Assembly: GCA_902780915.1 (NCBI GenBank)
Contig: CACZHK010000037.1
Coordinates: forward strand, 1-42,198
Reading direction: 5' to 3'
Source of the DNA: Pseudoselenomonas ruminantium
Lineage (GTDB): Bacteria; Bacillota; Negativicutes; Selenomonadales; Selenomonadaceae
Length of the DNA stretch: 42,198 nt
Positions 31,749-40,235 of this stretch are shown piece after piece; position 1 is the stretch's first letter, and every line of letters starts with the position of its first letter. The position numbers and the translations under genes are program-made. The notes under the pieces were generated by a model. That model was not told the DNA's origin. It did no database searches and worked only from the letters and a program-made list of their open reading frames with translations.

Positions 31749-33638
31749 ATGAAACAGATGCCATACCTTATACATGAGGAAGCGGATTACCTGGCCATGC
31801 AGTGGGAAGTGCGGGTGGCCCTGGGTGAGGTGGAGGTCAGCCAGCTCCTGATCGCTGTTTTCGGCACGGAGCGTGATGAGGAAAGCACGGAGGTCATCAT
31901 GCGGCGGCTGCACAGGGACTTCCCTCAGGCAGAGATACTGGGCTGCATGGCGGCTGAGGCAGTGGTGGAAGGAGCTGTGGCCTGCGATGGCATTCTCGTC
32001 AGCTTCACAGCTTTTGAGGGTGCGAAGGTGGAGATCATGGCTCTTTCCTCCGAGGACATGAGCCCGGGAGAAATGGGCAAGGCATTGCTGGAAAAACTTG
32101 AGGAAACGGAGCACCCCAAGGCTGTGGGGCTGCTGCTTTCCGATGTGAGCCTGGATATGACAGCTTTCCTGGCTGAAGCCAGCAAGAGCGACCCTGCGAT
32201 AAAGTTCTTCGGCGGCATTTCCGACGAGGGGAAGCTGGGAGCCAAGGGCAAGATCTTTCTCACGGACAGGCAGGTGACCTCGGGGCTGGCTCTGCTCATC
32301 TACTCCGGTGAAGATTTGCAGGTGGATATTTTCTCCAGCTTTGGCTGGCGGCCTTTGGGGCGGGTCATGACCATCACCAAGATGGAGACTCCCTACATCG
32401 TCAAGGAGATAGACCGTCGTCCTGCTGCAGAGGTTTATGCGAAATATCTGGATATCCACGAAGGAGAAAGCTTTTTCTGGGAGGCACTGACTTTCCCCAT
32501 CTGCACCCAGAGGGGCGGGGAACAGGTGGCCCGTCACCCCAGGAGCGTCAGGAGCGATGGGGCCTTGATTTTCGGGGCGGATTTCCGGCCCGGGGAAAAA
32601 GTGCGCCTGACTTATGGCGACCCGGAGGGCATCATCAAGCATACCCAGGTGCTGAGGCAGGAAATCAGCGCCTTCCAGCCCCAGGCGGTTTTTGTCATTT
32701 CCTGCGTGGCCCGCTGGCTGCTGCTGCAGCATGATGTGGCTTTTGAGCTGGAGGCTTGCCGGGGGCGGGGCGGCTCCTATGGCTATTACGCCTTTGGGGA
32801 GTTTGTGCGCCGGGGGCAGGAACTCACCCTCTCCAATATGAATCTGGTTGCCGTCTGCATGCGGGAGGGAGAGGCCGGAAAAGCTATCGCTGAGGAGCCG
32901 CTGCACCTTGGCCACCAGCCCACCAGCCAGACCAGCATCATGCGGCATCTGGTGTACTTCATCAACGCCATGTCCTATGAGGTGGAGGCCACCAATGTGC
33001 GGCTGAAGTCCGTGGCCAGGCGGGACTGGCTCACCGACCTCATGAACCGCGGTGAGCTGGAGAAGGCTGTCAGCAAGGGGCTGGAGTACGTCCAGGCCTC
33101 GGGGCAGCAGATGGCGGTGCTGATGGTGGACATAGACGATTTCAGGAATATCTATGATACCTACGGCAGTGATATAGGTGACCAGGCCCTGCAGCAGGTG
33201 GCTGCCGTGCTGCGCTCCCAGACCCGCAGGGTGGACAGCCCGGGGCGCTGGGGCGGGGATGTGTTCACCGTCATCTTGATCGGCATGAGCATGGAAAAGG
33301 CTTATGTCATTGCCGAGCGCATACGGGAAAAGGTGCGCCAGATCGAGATCATTCCCGGCGGGGAATGCCTGACCGTGAGCCTGGGTTTCACTGTGTCCTC
33401 CCCGGAAGATGACGAAGCCAAGCTCCTGAAGCGGGCTGACAAGGCTCTCTACATCGCCAAGGACAGGGCTGACAAAGACGGTGCGGCAGCCCTGGATGAA
33501 AACGGCCTGAGATGGCACGCTCCCAAGGAACCGGCTGAGAAGAAGCACAAGGGAAGGGCCAAGGTGGAAAGCAAGGAACCCGAAAAGAAGGCGCCCAAGG
33601 GGACGCATAAGAAGAAAGCAGAAGAGGGAGAAGGATAA
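31749..33638 (+). CDS. FIST sensor - degenerate GGDEF protein
   Basis: A 629-residue signalling protein without membrane segments: FIST N-terminal domain (about 25-215), FIST_C (about 225-375, ending in LSNMNLVAVCMREGE-like sequence), a short helix, GGDEF domain (about 420-590), and a Lys/Glu/Pro-rich tail. FIST domains are thought to bind small molecules such as amino acids. The signature is GGDVF (502-506), with Val in place of Glu. The N of the usual FKxxND is Tyr (FRNIYD), and the H of GH is Ser. An intact RxxD I-site, R493-x-x-D496, lies five residues before it. So cyclase activity is doubtful while c-di-GMP binding is plausible. The tail (EKKHKGRAKVESKE...) is basic/acidic low complexity. 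Confidence 0.9.
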   Translation: MKQMPYLIHEEADYLAMQWEVRVALGEVEVSQLLIAVFGTERDEESTEVIMRRLHRDFPQAEILGCMAAEAVVEGAVACDGILVSFTAFEGAKVEIMALSSEDMSPGEMGKALLEKLEETEHPKAVGLLLSDVSLDMTAFLAEASKSDPAIKFFGGISDEGKLGAKGKIFLTDRQVTSGLALLIYSGEDLQVDIFSSFGWRPLGRVMTITKMETPYIVKEIDRRPAAEVYAKYLDIHEGESFFWEALTFPICTQRGGEQVARHPRSVRSDGALIFGADFRPGEKVRLTYGDPEGIIKHTQVLRQEISAFQPQAVFVISCVARWLLLQHDVAFELEACRGRGGSYGYYAFGEFVRRGQELTLSNMNLVAVCMREGEAGKAIAEEPLHLGHQPTSQTSIMRHLVYFINAMSYEVEATNVRLKSVARRDWLTDLMNRGELEKAVSKGLEYVQASGQQMAVLMVDIDDFRNIYDTYGSDIGDQALQQVAAVLRSQTRRVDSPGRWGGDVFTVILIGMSMEKAYVIAERIREKVRQIEIIPGGECLTVSLGFTVSSPEDDEAKLLKRADKALYIAKDRADKDGAAALDENGLRWHAPKEPAEKKHKGRAKVESKEPEKKAPKGTHKKKAEEGEG

Positions 33639-33642
33639 ATTC

Positions 33643-33692
33643 GGAAGGCGCAGGGTGCCCCAAGGGCAGGCCCTGCGCCTTCCTTCAATTTT
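33643..33692 (+). terminator. Terminator of the FIST-GGDEF gene
   Basis: A 13-bp perfect stem GGAAGGCGCAGGG / CCCTGCGCCTTCC with an inner TGCCC/GGGCA hairpin, followed by TTCAATTTTG. Strong stem, modest T-run. Confidence 0.75.
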
Positions 33693-33730
33693 GTCCTGTT
33701 TGCAAGGGGACAAAGGCATATTTCTTCCAC

Positions 33731-33759
33731 TTGCTTAATGTTTATGCTCATTCTATAAT
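33731..33759 (+). promoter_or_regulatory. mtl operon promoter
   Basis: -35 TTGCTT (33731-33736), 17 nt, consensus -10 TATAAT (33754-33759). Leader about 60 nt. No separate promoter was found before mtlA (22-nt gap), so the regulator and the transporter are co-transcribed from here. Confidence 0.82.
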
Positions 33760-33827
33760 AAAACCATCGAAACAAGAACAAAGGCTTGGCTTCGATAATG
33801 TGCTTCTGAGTGATCATAGGAGGCAGC

Positions 33828-35951
33828 ATGACAGCAATCAAAGAACGTACAGCAGCAATTCTCACCTTGCTGGCGGAGGCCAAGGGCCATATGCTGGCGG
33901 GGGAGCTGGCAGAGCGGCTGGGGGTCAGTACCAAGACCGTTTCCCGCGACCTGCCGGAAGCGGAGAAATACCTGGCTGCCTGCGGCACTGGGATATATCT
34001 GGAAAAGAAGAAGGGGGCCGGGCTGAGGCTCAGGGGCAGCGAAGCGGCCCTGGCGGAGCTTTTTGAAAGGCTTGGCCAGGTGAAGAAACACAGCTACACC
34101 CCGGAGGAGCGGCTCTCCATCATCGTCAGCCGCCTCCTGCCGGAAAAGGAGCCTGTGAAGCTCTTCTACCTTTCCTCCCTGTTGGGAGTGACAGACAGCA
34201 CCATCAGCAACGACCTGGACAAGCTGGAAGGCTGGTTCGAGGGACGCGGCCTGACACTAGTCAGGAAGCCGGGGCTGGGGGTCTATGTGGAGGGCGAGGA
34301 AAGAAGGATTCGCCAGGCTATCATCGCCTATATCTACGACCATGTGACTGAGGAAGAACTGCTCCATCTGGTGCAGCAGAGCCTCAGGCCGGAGAGCAGC
34401 GAGAGGGCCGACAGGGCTTCCTCCTATCTCCTGGATCTGGTGGACAAGGAAATCCTGCATCGTCTGGATCTGGTGATACGCCGGGCCGAAAAGGACATGG
34501 ACAGGCACCTGTCAGACCAGGCTTTCATAGGCATCATGGTCCATCTGGCCCTGGCTGTCCAGCGGCTCCGCAAGGGTGAGCGCATCGAGCTGAAGGCTGA
34601 TTACCTTGCCAATCTGCGGGAGAAGAAAGAATATGCCGCAGCCTCCGCCATAGGCGCGGAGATAGGCAGGGAATTTTCCCTGACAGTCCCGGAGGACGAA
34701 ATCGGCTACATCGCCATGCATCTTCTGGGTGCCCGCAGCCGCTACAGGGAGGAAAGCGTGACAGGTGCTGTCCTGGACAACTTCCACCTGGTGCGGCTGG
34801 CCAAGTCCATCATGCGCGCTGCCGAGGAAAAATCCGGCCAGCCCCTGAGGGGCAATGGAGATTTGCTGGCGGGGCTGGTGAATCATCTGGGGCCGGCTAT
34901 CAGCCGCCTGGAAATGAAGATGGACATCAGAAATCCCCTGCTGTCCGAGATGCAGGAAAAGTTCCCGGAACTGATGGAGCTGGCAGGCTTCAGCGTCCGT
35001 CAGGCCGAGCAGGATCTGGGGGTGAAATTCCCTCCCGCAGAGCTGGGCTATATCGCCATGCACCTGTCCGCAGCCCTCATGGGCACAGATTTTCTGTCAA
35101 AGCTCACGGCTAGGGTCATCGTGGCCTGCCCCACAGGGCTGGGCACCAGCAGGCTCCTGTCCGGGCAGCTGAAGAAATACTATGATGACACCCTGACCAT
35201 TGTGGATCTGGCGGCGACTCTGAATATTTCCCCTGCTTACTTCGAGAGCCATCAGGCAGATTTCGTGGTTTCCACGGTGCCCATACCCAATCCGGTGCTG
35301 CCGGTGGTGGTGGTGGGGCCGCTGCTCACGGAGGAGGACAGGCGGCACGTTGACGAAGCTATCCGCAGGAGCGGAGAGGCTATGGCAGCCAGGAAGGCAA
35401 TGGTGACAGAAAAACATGTGGACTTTGTCTCGGCCTTGAGAATCCTTTCTCTTTATCAAAAGGCAATCTTAACTTTATTGGATAATTTCTTTTTCCTTGA
35501 TGAAACCAAGGCCATGATGGTGCAGGAGGTGGCTTCTGCCGTCGGCAATCTGGTGGGGAGCTCCCCTGAGGAGAAACGCGGCATCGCCAAGGCACTGCTG
35601 AACCGGGAGGATCAGGGTAGCACTGCCGTACACGGCAGCCGCATGATATTGCTCCACGCCAGAAATGAAGCCGTATGCGGCCTGCGCCTGGGCATTGTCC
35701 GCCTGGGTGAGTGCTTCCTCTATCCCGCAGAGCCGGGGGAGAAGATAGACACCGCCCTGGTGATGCTGGCCCACAAGGACTGTTCCTGCTATGAGTTTGA
35801 AACCATTGGTCATATCTCCTCGATTCTCCTGGAAAGGTGGGGCTTCATGGAAATGCTTCACGAGGGTGATGAGAGGCAGATCAAGGCGGAGCTGATCCGC
35901 ATATTCCGGGAATTTTATGAGTTGAAACACCAAGAGTTGATGGAGTCATGA
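33828..35951 (+). CDS. mtlR: MtlR-type PRD transcriptional activator
   Basis: A 707-residue PTS-controlled activator. Order: HTH_11 and Mga-type HTH (about 1-160), PRD1 and PRD2 (about 175-400), EIIB-like domain with C434 (VACPTGLGTSRLL), EIIA-like domain with H610 (ILLHARNEAV). Conserved PRD histidines can be seen in MVHLALAV, YIAMHLLGA, VNHLGPAIS and YIAMHLSAA. HPr and the mannitol PTS phosphorylate these sites and so set its activity. ATG 33828 is close (4 nt) to AGGAGG; the in-frame GTG at 33810 has no site. First gene of the mtl operon; the family normally activates mtl promoters. Confidence 0.93.
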   Translation: MTAIKERTAAILTLLAEAKGHMLAGELAERLGVSTKTVSRDLPEAEKYLAACGTGIYLEKKKGAGLRLRGSEAALAELFERLGQVKKHSYTPEERLSIIVSRLLPEKEPVKLFYLSSLLGVTDSTISNDLDKLEGWFEGRGLTLVRKPGLGVYVEGEERRIRQAIIAYIYDHVTEEELLHLVQQSLRPESSERADRASSYLLDLVDKEILHRLDLVIRRAEKDMDRHLSDQAFIGIMVHLALAVQRLRKGERIELKADYLANLREKKEYAAASAIGAEIGREFSLTVPEDEIGYIAMHLLGARSRYREESVTGAVLDNFHLVRLAKSIMRAAEEKSGQPLRGNGDLLAGLVNHLGPAISRLEMKMDIRNPLLSEMQEKFPELMELAGFSVRQAEQDLGVKFPPAELGYIAMHLSAALMGTDFLSKLTARVIVACPTGLGTSRLLSGQLKKYYDDTLTIVDLAATLNISPAYFESHQADFVVSTVPIPNPVLPVVVVGPLLTEEDRRHVDEAIRRSGEAMAARKAMVTEKHVDFVSALRILSLYQKAILTLLDNFFFLDETKAMMVQEVASAVGNLVGSSPEEKRGIAKALLNREDQGSTAVHGSRMILLHARNEAVCGLRLGIVRLGECFLYPAEPGEKIDTALVMLAHKDCSCYEFETIGHISSILLERWGFMEMLHEGDERQIKAELIRIFREFYELKHQELMES

Positions 35952-35973
35952 TTTAATTAGGAGGTTTGGAAAA

Positions 35974-37857
35974 ATGAGTGCAAGCGCAAAATCCGGCGGC
36001 GCCCAGGAAGCCATGCAGAAGTTTGGTCGGTTCCTGTCGGGCATGGTCATGCCGAACATCGGCGCCTTCATCGCCTGGGGCTTTCTGACAGCCCTGTTCA
36101 TCCCCACGGGCTGGATGCCCAATGAGTACCTGGCCCAGGTGGGCGGCCCCATGAGCAAGTGGCTGATCCCCCTGCTCCTGGGCTTCACCGGCGGCGCAGC
36201 GGTCTACGGCCACCGCGGCGGCGTGGTGGGCGCCATTGCCACCAGCGGCATCATCGCCGGTGCCGACATCCCCATGTTCCTGGGCGCCATGATCATGGGC
36301 CCGGTGGGCGGCTATCTCATCAAGCAGTTTGACAGCGCTGTGCAGGATTCCATCCCCGGCGGCTTCGAGATGCTGGTGAACAACTTCTCCGCCGGCATCC
36401 TGGGCGGCATCCTGGCTATCCTGGCCTATATGGCCGTAGGCCCCGTGGTGCTGTCCGTCAACGATATCCTGCGCTCCGGCGTTGAGGCCATCGTGGGCAT
36501 GGGCCTGCTGCCTCTGGTTTCCATCCTGGTGGAGCCTGCCAAGATCCTCTTCCTCAACAACGCCATCAACCACGGCGTCTTCTCTCCCCTGGGCATTCAG
36601 CAGGCTGAGGAATTCGGCAAGTCCATGTTCTTCCTCATCGAAGCCAACCCCGGCCCCGGCCTGGGCGTCCTCCTGGCATACTGGTTTGTGGGCAAGGGCA
36701 TGGCCAAGGCTTCTTCTCCCGGTGCCATGATCATCCACTTCCTGGGCGGTATCCATGAAATCTATTTCCCCTACATTCTCATGAAGCCCCAGCTGGTGCT
36801 GGCAGTCATCGCCGGCGGCATGAGCGGCGTGTTCACCATGTGGTCTTTGGACGGCGGCCTCATCGCTCCGTCTTCCCCCGGTTCCATCATCGCTATTCTG
36901 GCTATGACGCCGAAAGGAGCTTTCCTGGCCAATATAGCAGATGTGATAGTAGCTACCATCGTTTCCTTCGTAGTGGCTTCTGCCCTCATCAAGATGTCCA
37001 AGGATACTGACGAAGAAGAATCTCTGGAAGATGCTCAGGCCAGCATGGCAGCCATGAAGGCCGCCAGCAAGGGCCAGGCTGCCGAGAAGAAAGTCAGCGG
37101 CAAGGAACTCAATTTCATCGCTTATGCCTGCGACGCAGGTATGGGCTCCAGCGCCTTGGGTGCAGCAGCCCTGCGCAAGAAGCTCCATAAGGATGGCTAT
37201 ACCAACATCACCGTCAAGAATTTTGCCATCGGCAATATCCCCAAGGAAGCGCAGATTGTGGTTTCCCAGGAGAAGCTGGCCAGTCGTGCCCTGGAGGATT
37301 CCCCCCAGGCCGAGCACATCTGGATCAAGGATTTCACCAACAACAATGTCTATGACATCATCAAGGCCCGTCTGGAAGGCGTAGAGGCCGAAGGCGGCGC
37401 TGTGGAAACCCAGCAGGTGAAGGCTGGCGTGCTGCTGAAGTCCAATGTGAAGCTGGGCCTTACGAGCGTCAGCAAGGAAGATGCTATCCGCGCCGCAGGT
37501 GAGCTGCTGGTAGCAGGCGGCTACGTAGAGAAGCCTTATGTAGAGGGCATGCTGGCCCGTGAGCGGGATATCAGCACCTATATCGGCAAGGGCATTGCCA
37601 TTCCTCACGGCGAAAATGCTGCCAAGGAGTATGTGAAGAAGTCCGGCATCGTGGTCATGCAGTATCCCCAGGGCGTGAAGTTCGGTGACGACACCGCCTA
37701 CATCATCGTGGGCATCGCCGGCAAGGACAACGACCATCTGGCTATCCTGGCCAATATCGCCACCACCCTTGATGAGTGCAGCGATGCGAAACTGCAGGAA
37801 TTCTACAATACCAAAGACGTGAACCTGCTCTACGATATCTTTACCAAGTCTGAATAA
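35974..37857 (+). CDS. mtlA: Mannitol PTS EIICBA
   Basis: A 627-residue fused permease/phosphotransferase that imports mannitol as mannitol-1-phosphate. The EIIC membrane domain (about 1-345) has the GGIHEIYFPY motif and the LNNAINHGVFSP signature. The EIIB domain has phospho-Cys C386 in ACDAGMGSSALG. The EIIA domain has phospho-His H545 in IPHGENAAK. All three parts are in one chain, as in E. coli MtlA; many Firmicutes have EIICB plus separate MtlF. AGGAGG precedes ATG 35974 at good spacing. Middle gene of mtlR-mtlA-mtlD. Confidence 0.96.
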   Translation: MSASAKSGGAQEAMQKFGRFLSGMVMPNIGAFIAWGFLTALFIPTGWMPNEYLAQVGGPMSKWLIPLLLGFTGGAAVYGHRGGVVGAIATSGIIAGADIPMFLGAMIMGPVGGYLIKQFDSAVQDSIPGGFEMLVNNFSAGILGGILAILAYMAVGPVVLSVNDILRSGVEAIVGMGLLPLVSILVEPAKILFLNNAINHGVFSPLGIQQAEEFGKSMFFLIEANPGPGLGVLLAYWFVGKGMAKASSPGAMIIHFLGGIHEIYFPYILMKPQLVLAVIAGGMSGVFTMWSLDGGLIAPSSPGSIIAILAMTPKGAFLANIADVIVATIVSFVVASALIKMSKDTDEEESLEDAQASMAAMKAASKGQAAEKKVSGKELNFIAYACDAGMGSSALGAAALRKKLHKDGYTNITVKNFAIGNIPKEAQIVVSQEKLASRALEDSPQAEHIWIKDFTNNNVYDIIKARLEGVEAEGGAVETQQVKAGVLLKSNVKLGLTSVSKEDAIRAAGELLVAGGYVEKPYVEGMLARERDISTYIGKGIAIPHGENAAKEYVKKSGIVVMQYPQGVKFGDDTAYIIVGIAGKDNDHLAILANIATTLDECSDAKLQEFYNTKDVNLLYDIFTKSE

Positions 37858-37872
37858 AAGCAATATCGGTTG

Positions 37873-37890
37873 GCGGGCGGCAACGCCCGC
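37873..37890 (+). promoter_or_regulatory. Intercistronic hairpin mtlA-mtlD
   Basis: 7-bp perfect GC stem GCGGGCG / CGCCCGC with loop GCAA and no T-run. Likely a stabiliser or processing hairpin in the mtl message, not a terminator. Confidence 0.6.
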
Positions 37891-37931
37891 TGATTGATGC
37901 TTGCATGAGTATCTTCGGGAGGAATTGTGAT

Positions 37932-39077
37932 ATGAAAAAGGCAATCCATTTCGGCGCAGGCAACATTGGCCGGGGATTTATCGGTCTGCTTCTTTCCAAG
38001 GCAGGCTATGAGGTGACTTTTGTGGATGTGGCTGAGGCGCTGGTGAATGACATCAACGAGCGGGGCCAGTACTATGTGGAAATCGTGGGGGACCAGCCGG
38101 AGCGCATCCTGGTGGAAAACGTGAAGGCCATCAACAGCAACACCAATCTGGAGGACTTGCTGGCTGCTTTCGTGGAGGCAGATATTGTCACCACCGCCAT
38201 CGGCCCCAATATCCTGAAATTCATCGCTCCCAATATCGCCAAGGGCCTGGCCAAGAGGCTGGAGACCAACAAGCAGCCCCTGAACATCATCGCCTGCGAG
38301 AATATGGTAGGCGGCTCCACGGTGCTGAAGAATTTTGTCTATGAGCATCTGGAGGAAGGCCTGAAGCAAGAAGCCACGGAGCTGATCGGCTTCCCCGATG
38401 CAGCTGTGGACCGCATCGTGCCTCTGCAGAAGAATGACGAGCCTCTGCTGGTGAAGGTAGAGCCTTACGCCGAGTGGGATGTGAATGTGACCCAGGCCAA
38501 GGGCGAGCCTCCTGCCATCGAAGGCCTCACCTGGGTGGACAATCTGGAAGCCTATATCGAGCGGAAGCTCTTCACCGTCAACACGGGACACGCCTCCATT
38601 GCCTATCTGGCCTATCGGAAAGGGCTGGAAGATATTTCCTCTGCCATGCAGGATGAAGAAATCGTAGGCATGGCCAGGAAAGTCTGGGCAGAGACAGGGA
38701 GCCTGCTCATCAAGAAGTATGGCTTTGACAAGGAGAAGCATGAGGCCTATGTGAAGACCACTGAAGGCCGCTTCCGCAATCCCCACCTTTCCGATGCTGT
38801 CACCAGAGTGGCCAGAGGCCCCAAGCGCAAGCTGGGCAACAAGGATCGCCTGGTCAGCCCGGCCCTGCAGTTGCTGGAGCGGGGAGAAAAGCCCGAAGCC
38901 CTCGCTGCTGTCATAGCGGCTGCCCTGCATTTTGACTTCCGGGAAGACAAGGAAGCCTGCGAGGTGCAGGAGCTAATCAAGCAGGAAGGCCTCCATCAGG
39001 CTATCCTCAAGCTCACGGAAATCCCCGAGGATTCCGAACTGGTGAGCATGATTGAAAGCAAGGCCACCGGCTTCTAA
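37932..39077 (+). CDS. mtlD: Mannitol-1-phosphate 5-dehydrogenase
   Basis: A 381-residue NAD-dependent enzyme converting mannitol-1-phosphate to fructose-6-phosphate, completing mannitol catabolism. Rossmann motif GAGNIGRGFIG (8-18); polyol-dehydrogenase motif KLFTVNTGHASIAYLAY with the catalytic Lys. ATG 37932 follows GGGAGG by 9 nt; an in-frame ATG at 37905 precedes the site. Last gene of the mtl operon. Confidence 0.96.
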   Translation: MKKAIHFGAGNIGRGFIGLLLSKAGYEVTFVDVAEALVNDINERGQYYVEIVGDQPERILVENVKAINSNTNLEDLLAAFVEADIVTTAIGPNILKFIAPNIAKGLAKRLETNKQPLNIIACENMVGGSTVLKNFVYEHLEEGLKQEATELIGFPDAAVDRIVPLQKNDEPLLVKVEPYAEWDVNVTQAKGEPPAIEGLTWVDNLEAYIERKLFTVNTGHASIAYLAYRKGLEDISSAMQDEEIVGMARKVWAETGSLLIKKYGFDKEKHEAYVKTTEGRFRNPHLSDAVTRVARGPKRKLGNKDRLVSPALQLLERGEKPEALAAVIAAALHFDFREDKEACEVQELIKQEGLHQAILKLTEIPEDSELVSMIESKATGF

Positions 39078-39082
39078 GCAAG

Positions 39083-39131
39083 AAAAAAAGAGTGCATAGG
39101 CAGTCTCTGAGCTGCTTATGCACTCTTTTTT
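39083..39131. terminator. Bidirectional terminator between mtlD and the orphan gene
   Basis: A-run, then stem AGAGTGCATAGGCAG / CTGCTTATGCACTCT (one G-T pair), then TTTTTT. It ends the rightward mtl transcript; its A-run side ends the leftward transcript of the gene whose stop is at 39131. Confidence 0.93.
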
Positions 39132-39637
39132 CACACTATATCGCCAAACAGTGGCTTCTTTGGCACCAGCTTGGTCTGGTATTCTTCCTGACCGTTGTTC
39201 TTGATGACGGTGGGCCGCGACAGATCCGGCTTTTCTACCAGCAGCGGTTTCGTGCGCCGCTGGTCCACAATCTTCCCGTCCTGATAGGTCAGGATCAGGA
39301 ATGAGCCGTCGGGCATATACTTCCTGATGATTTCCGTGTCGGTGCTCAGCTTCTTGGCAGATTTGCCCTCCGCTGCCGTGTCCTCATCCTTCTTGAAGAG
39401 GGCGGAGCCTTTTTCTTCCAACTCCCTCTTGGCCTGGAGGGCCTCCTCGCCCCCAGCTTCCTTCAACATCTGCTCGCTGGCAGTGAGCCCCGTTTCCCGG
39501 TAGTCCTGCCACATCTGCATGAGCTGGCTGGCGAAAAGAGCCTTGAAGTTCTTCTGCTCCGCCTTGTCCTCCGCCATGTTCAGCACATTCCCGGAGGCCG
39601 AAGCGGCGGCCTTGGCATGGGGCCAGTTGATATTCAT
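39131..39637 (-). CDS. Small protein of unknown function
   Basis: A 168-residue cytosolic-looking protein: helical N-terminal half (FKALFASQLMQMWQDYRETGLTASEQMLKEAGG), an acidic/Lys linker (about 85-110), and a C-terminal segment RKYMPDGSFLILTYQDGKIVDQ that resembles the end of the protein encoded at 4071-4406. ATG 39637 has a perfect AAGGAGGA. An earlier in-frame ATG at 39742 overlaps the stop of the HTH gene but a terminator hairpin lies in between, so it is rejected. A SigD-like promoter (39699-39673) and an inverted repeat that covers the Shine-Dalgarno lie directly upstream. No family recognised; a motility link is only suggested by the promoter. Confidence 0.82.
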   Translation of the reverse strand: MNINWPHAKAAASASGNVLNMAEDKAEQKNFKALFASQLMQMWQDYRETGLTASEQMLKEAGGEEALQAKRELEEKGSALFKKDEDTAAEGKSAKKLSTDTEIIRKYMPDGSFLILTYQDGKIVDQRRTKPLLVEKPDLSRPTVIKNNGQEEYQTKLVPKKPLFGDIV

Positions 39638-39640
39638 GAG

Positions 39641-39694
39641 AATCCTCCTTCCTGAAAATATCTCTAGCTGATATATCGTAGGAAAAGGAGGATT
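39641..39694 (-). promoter_or_regulatory. Inverted repeat that would sequester the Shine-Dalgarno
   Basis: On the minus strand AATCCTCCTT (39694-39685) is followed 34 nt later by AAGGAGGATT (39650-39641), a perfect 10-bp inverted repeat whose second arm contains the AAGGAGG ribosome binding site. An inner GATAT/ATATC stem (39674-39670 with 39662-39658) can stack inside. Any transcript that starts upstream of 39694 would have the site buried; one starting inside would not. Confidence 0.65.
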
Positions 39695-39699
39695 ACTTA
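39673..39699 (-). promoter_or_regulatory. Candidate SigD/sigma-28-type promoter
   Basis: TAAG (39699-39696), 16 nt, ACGATAT (39679-39673), close to the B. subtilis SigD pattern TAAA-N15-CCGATAT. No SigA-like pair is seen in the same gap. Predicted start near 39666. Confidence 0.45.
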
Positions 39700-39704
39700 A
39701 GTAG

Positions 39705-39737
39705 AAAAAGTCAGCCCCGTTTACAGGAAGGGGCTGA
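39705..39737 (-). terminator. Terminator of the HTH gene
   Basis: Minus strand: TCAGCCCC / GGGGCTGA with an 11-nt loop, then TTTTTC. It lies directly after the HTH gene stop. Confidence 0.85.
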
Positions 39738-39738
39738 T

Positions 39739-40167
39739 TCATTCCAGCAGATCTTTTTCTCCCAGACTGTCCAGCAGCTGGTTGGCATCTTTGACAGACA
39801 GGCCGCGTTCCAAGGCGGCGATGATGACAGAGTCCCAGGGGTGCCGCGGGTAGAGAAGGCCCAAGCCGGCGTAGCGCAGCAGGTATTGGGTCTCTGACAG
39901 GTTCAGGCCCATGGCCAGTGCCAGCGCCAGCAATTTTGGGCGGGAGGGATTCTTCTTGCTGCCAGAGAAGATGTGGTAGGCGTAGGCTCTGTCCAGGAGG
40001 GAGGCGCGCACTACTTCGCTTTTGTTCAGTTGCTTTTCTGCCAGCAGGGTTGTCAGATACTCGTGGAGGGGCCTGACCATTTCCTTTTCATTCTCTGCCA
40101 GGAAGCGGCTGATATCTTTGTCCTCTTTCAGCTGAGAGAGGAGTTCTTCTGTTTCTTTTTCATACAT
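39739..40167 (-). CDS. Small helix-turn-helix-like protein divergent from a Ser/Thr kinase
   Basis: A 142-residue all-helical protein. Residues 45-105 (EKQLNKSEVVRASLLDRAYAYHIFSGSKKNPSRPKLLALALAMGLNLSETQYLL) look like an XRE-type HTH: the SEVVRAS and the RPKLLALALAMGL segments fit helices 2-5 of that fold. The last third (YPRHPWDSVIIAALERGLSVKDANQLLDSLGE) is a second helical domain. ATG 40167 is preceded only by a weak AAAGG. It is transcribed away from the kinase gene, with the kinase -35 box right at its start codon, so it may control that promoter or be the kinase's target; both are inferences. Confidence 0.82.
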   Translation of the reverse strand: MYEKETEELLSQLKEDKDISRFLAENEKEMVRPLHEYLTTLLAEKQLNKSEVVRASLLDRAYAYHIFSGSKKNPSRPKLLALALAMGLNLSETQYLLRYAGLGLLYPRHPWDSVIIAALERGLSVKDANQLLDSLGEKDLLE

Positions 40168-40169
40168 GA

Positions 40170-40198
40170 TTGTTCACGCCTTTTCTTTTTGCTAGAAT
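40170..40198 (+). promoter_or_regulatory. Promoter of the Ser/Thr kinase gene
   Basis: -35 TTGTTC (40170-40175), 17 nt, -10 TAGAAT (40193-40198) with extended TGC. The -35 box begins 3 nt from the divergent HTH start codon (40167), so the two transcripts must interfere with each other. Confidence 0.65.
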
Positions 40199-40235
40199 CA
40201 TCATAGTAGATGGGGCAGAGAAAGGCAAGGTCGGC

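Noticed and set aside
39638..39742. Longer start of the orphan protein overlapping the HTH stop (ATGA)
   Set aside because: A terminator hairpin and the promoter-like region lie in between, and the strong AAGGAGGA site belongs to ATG 39637.
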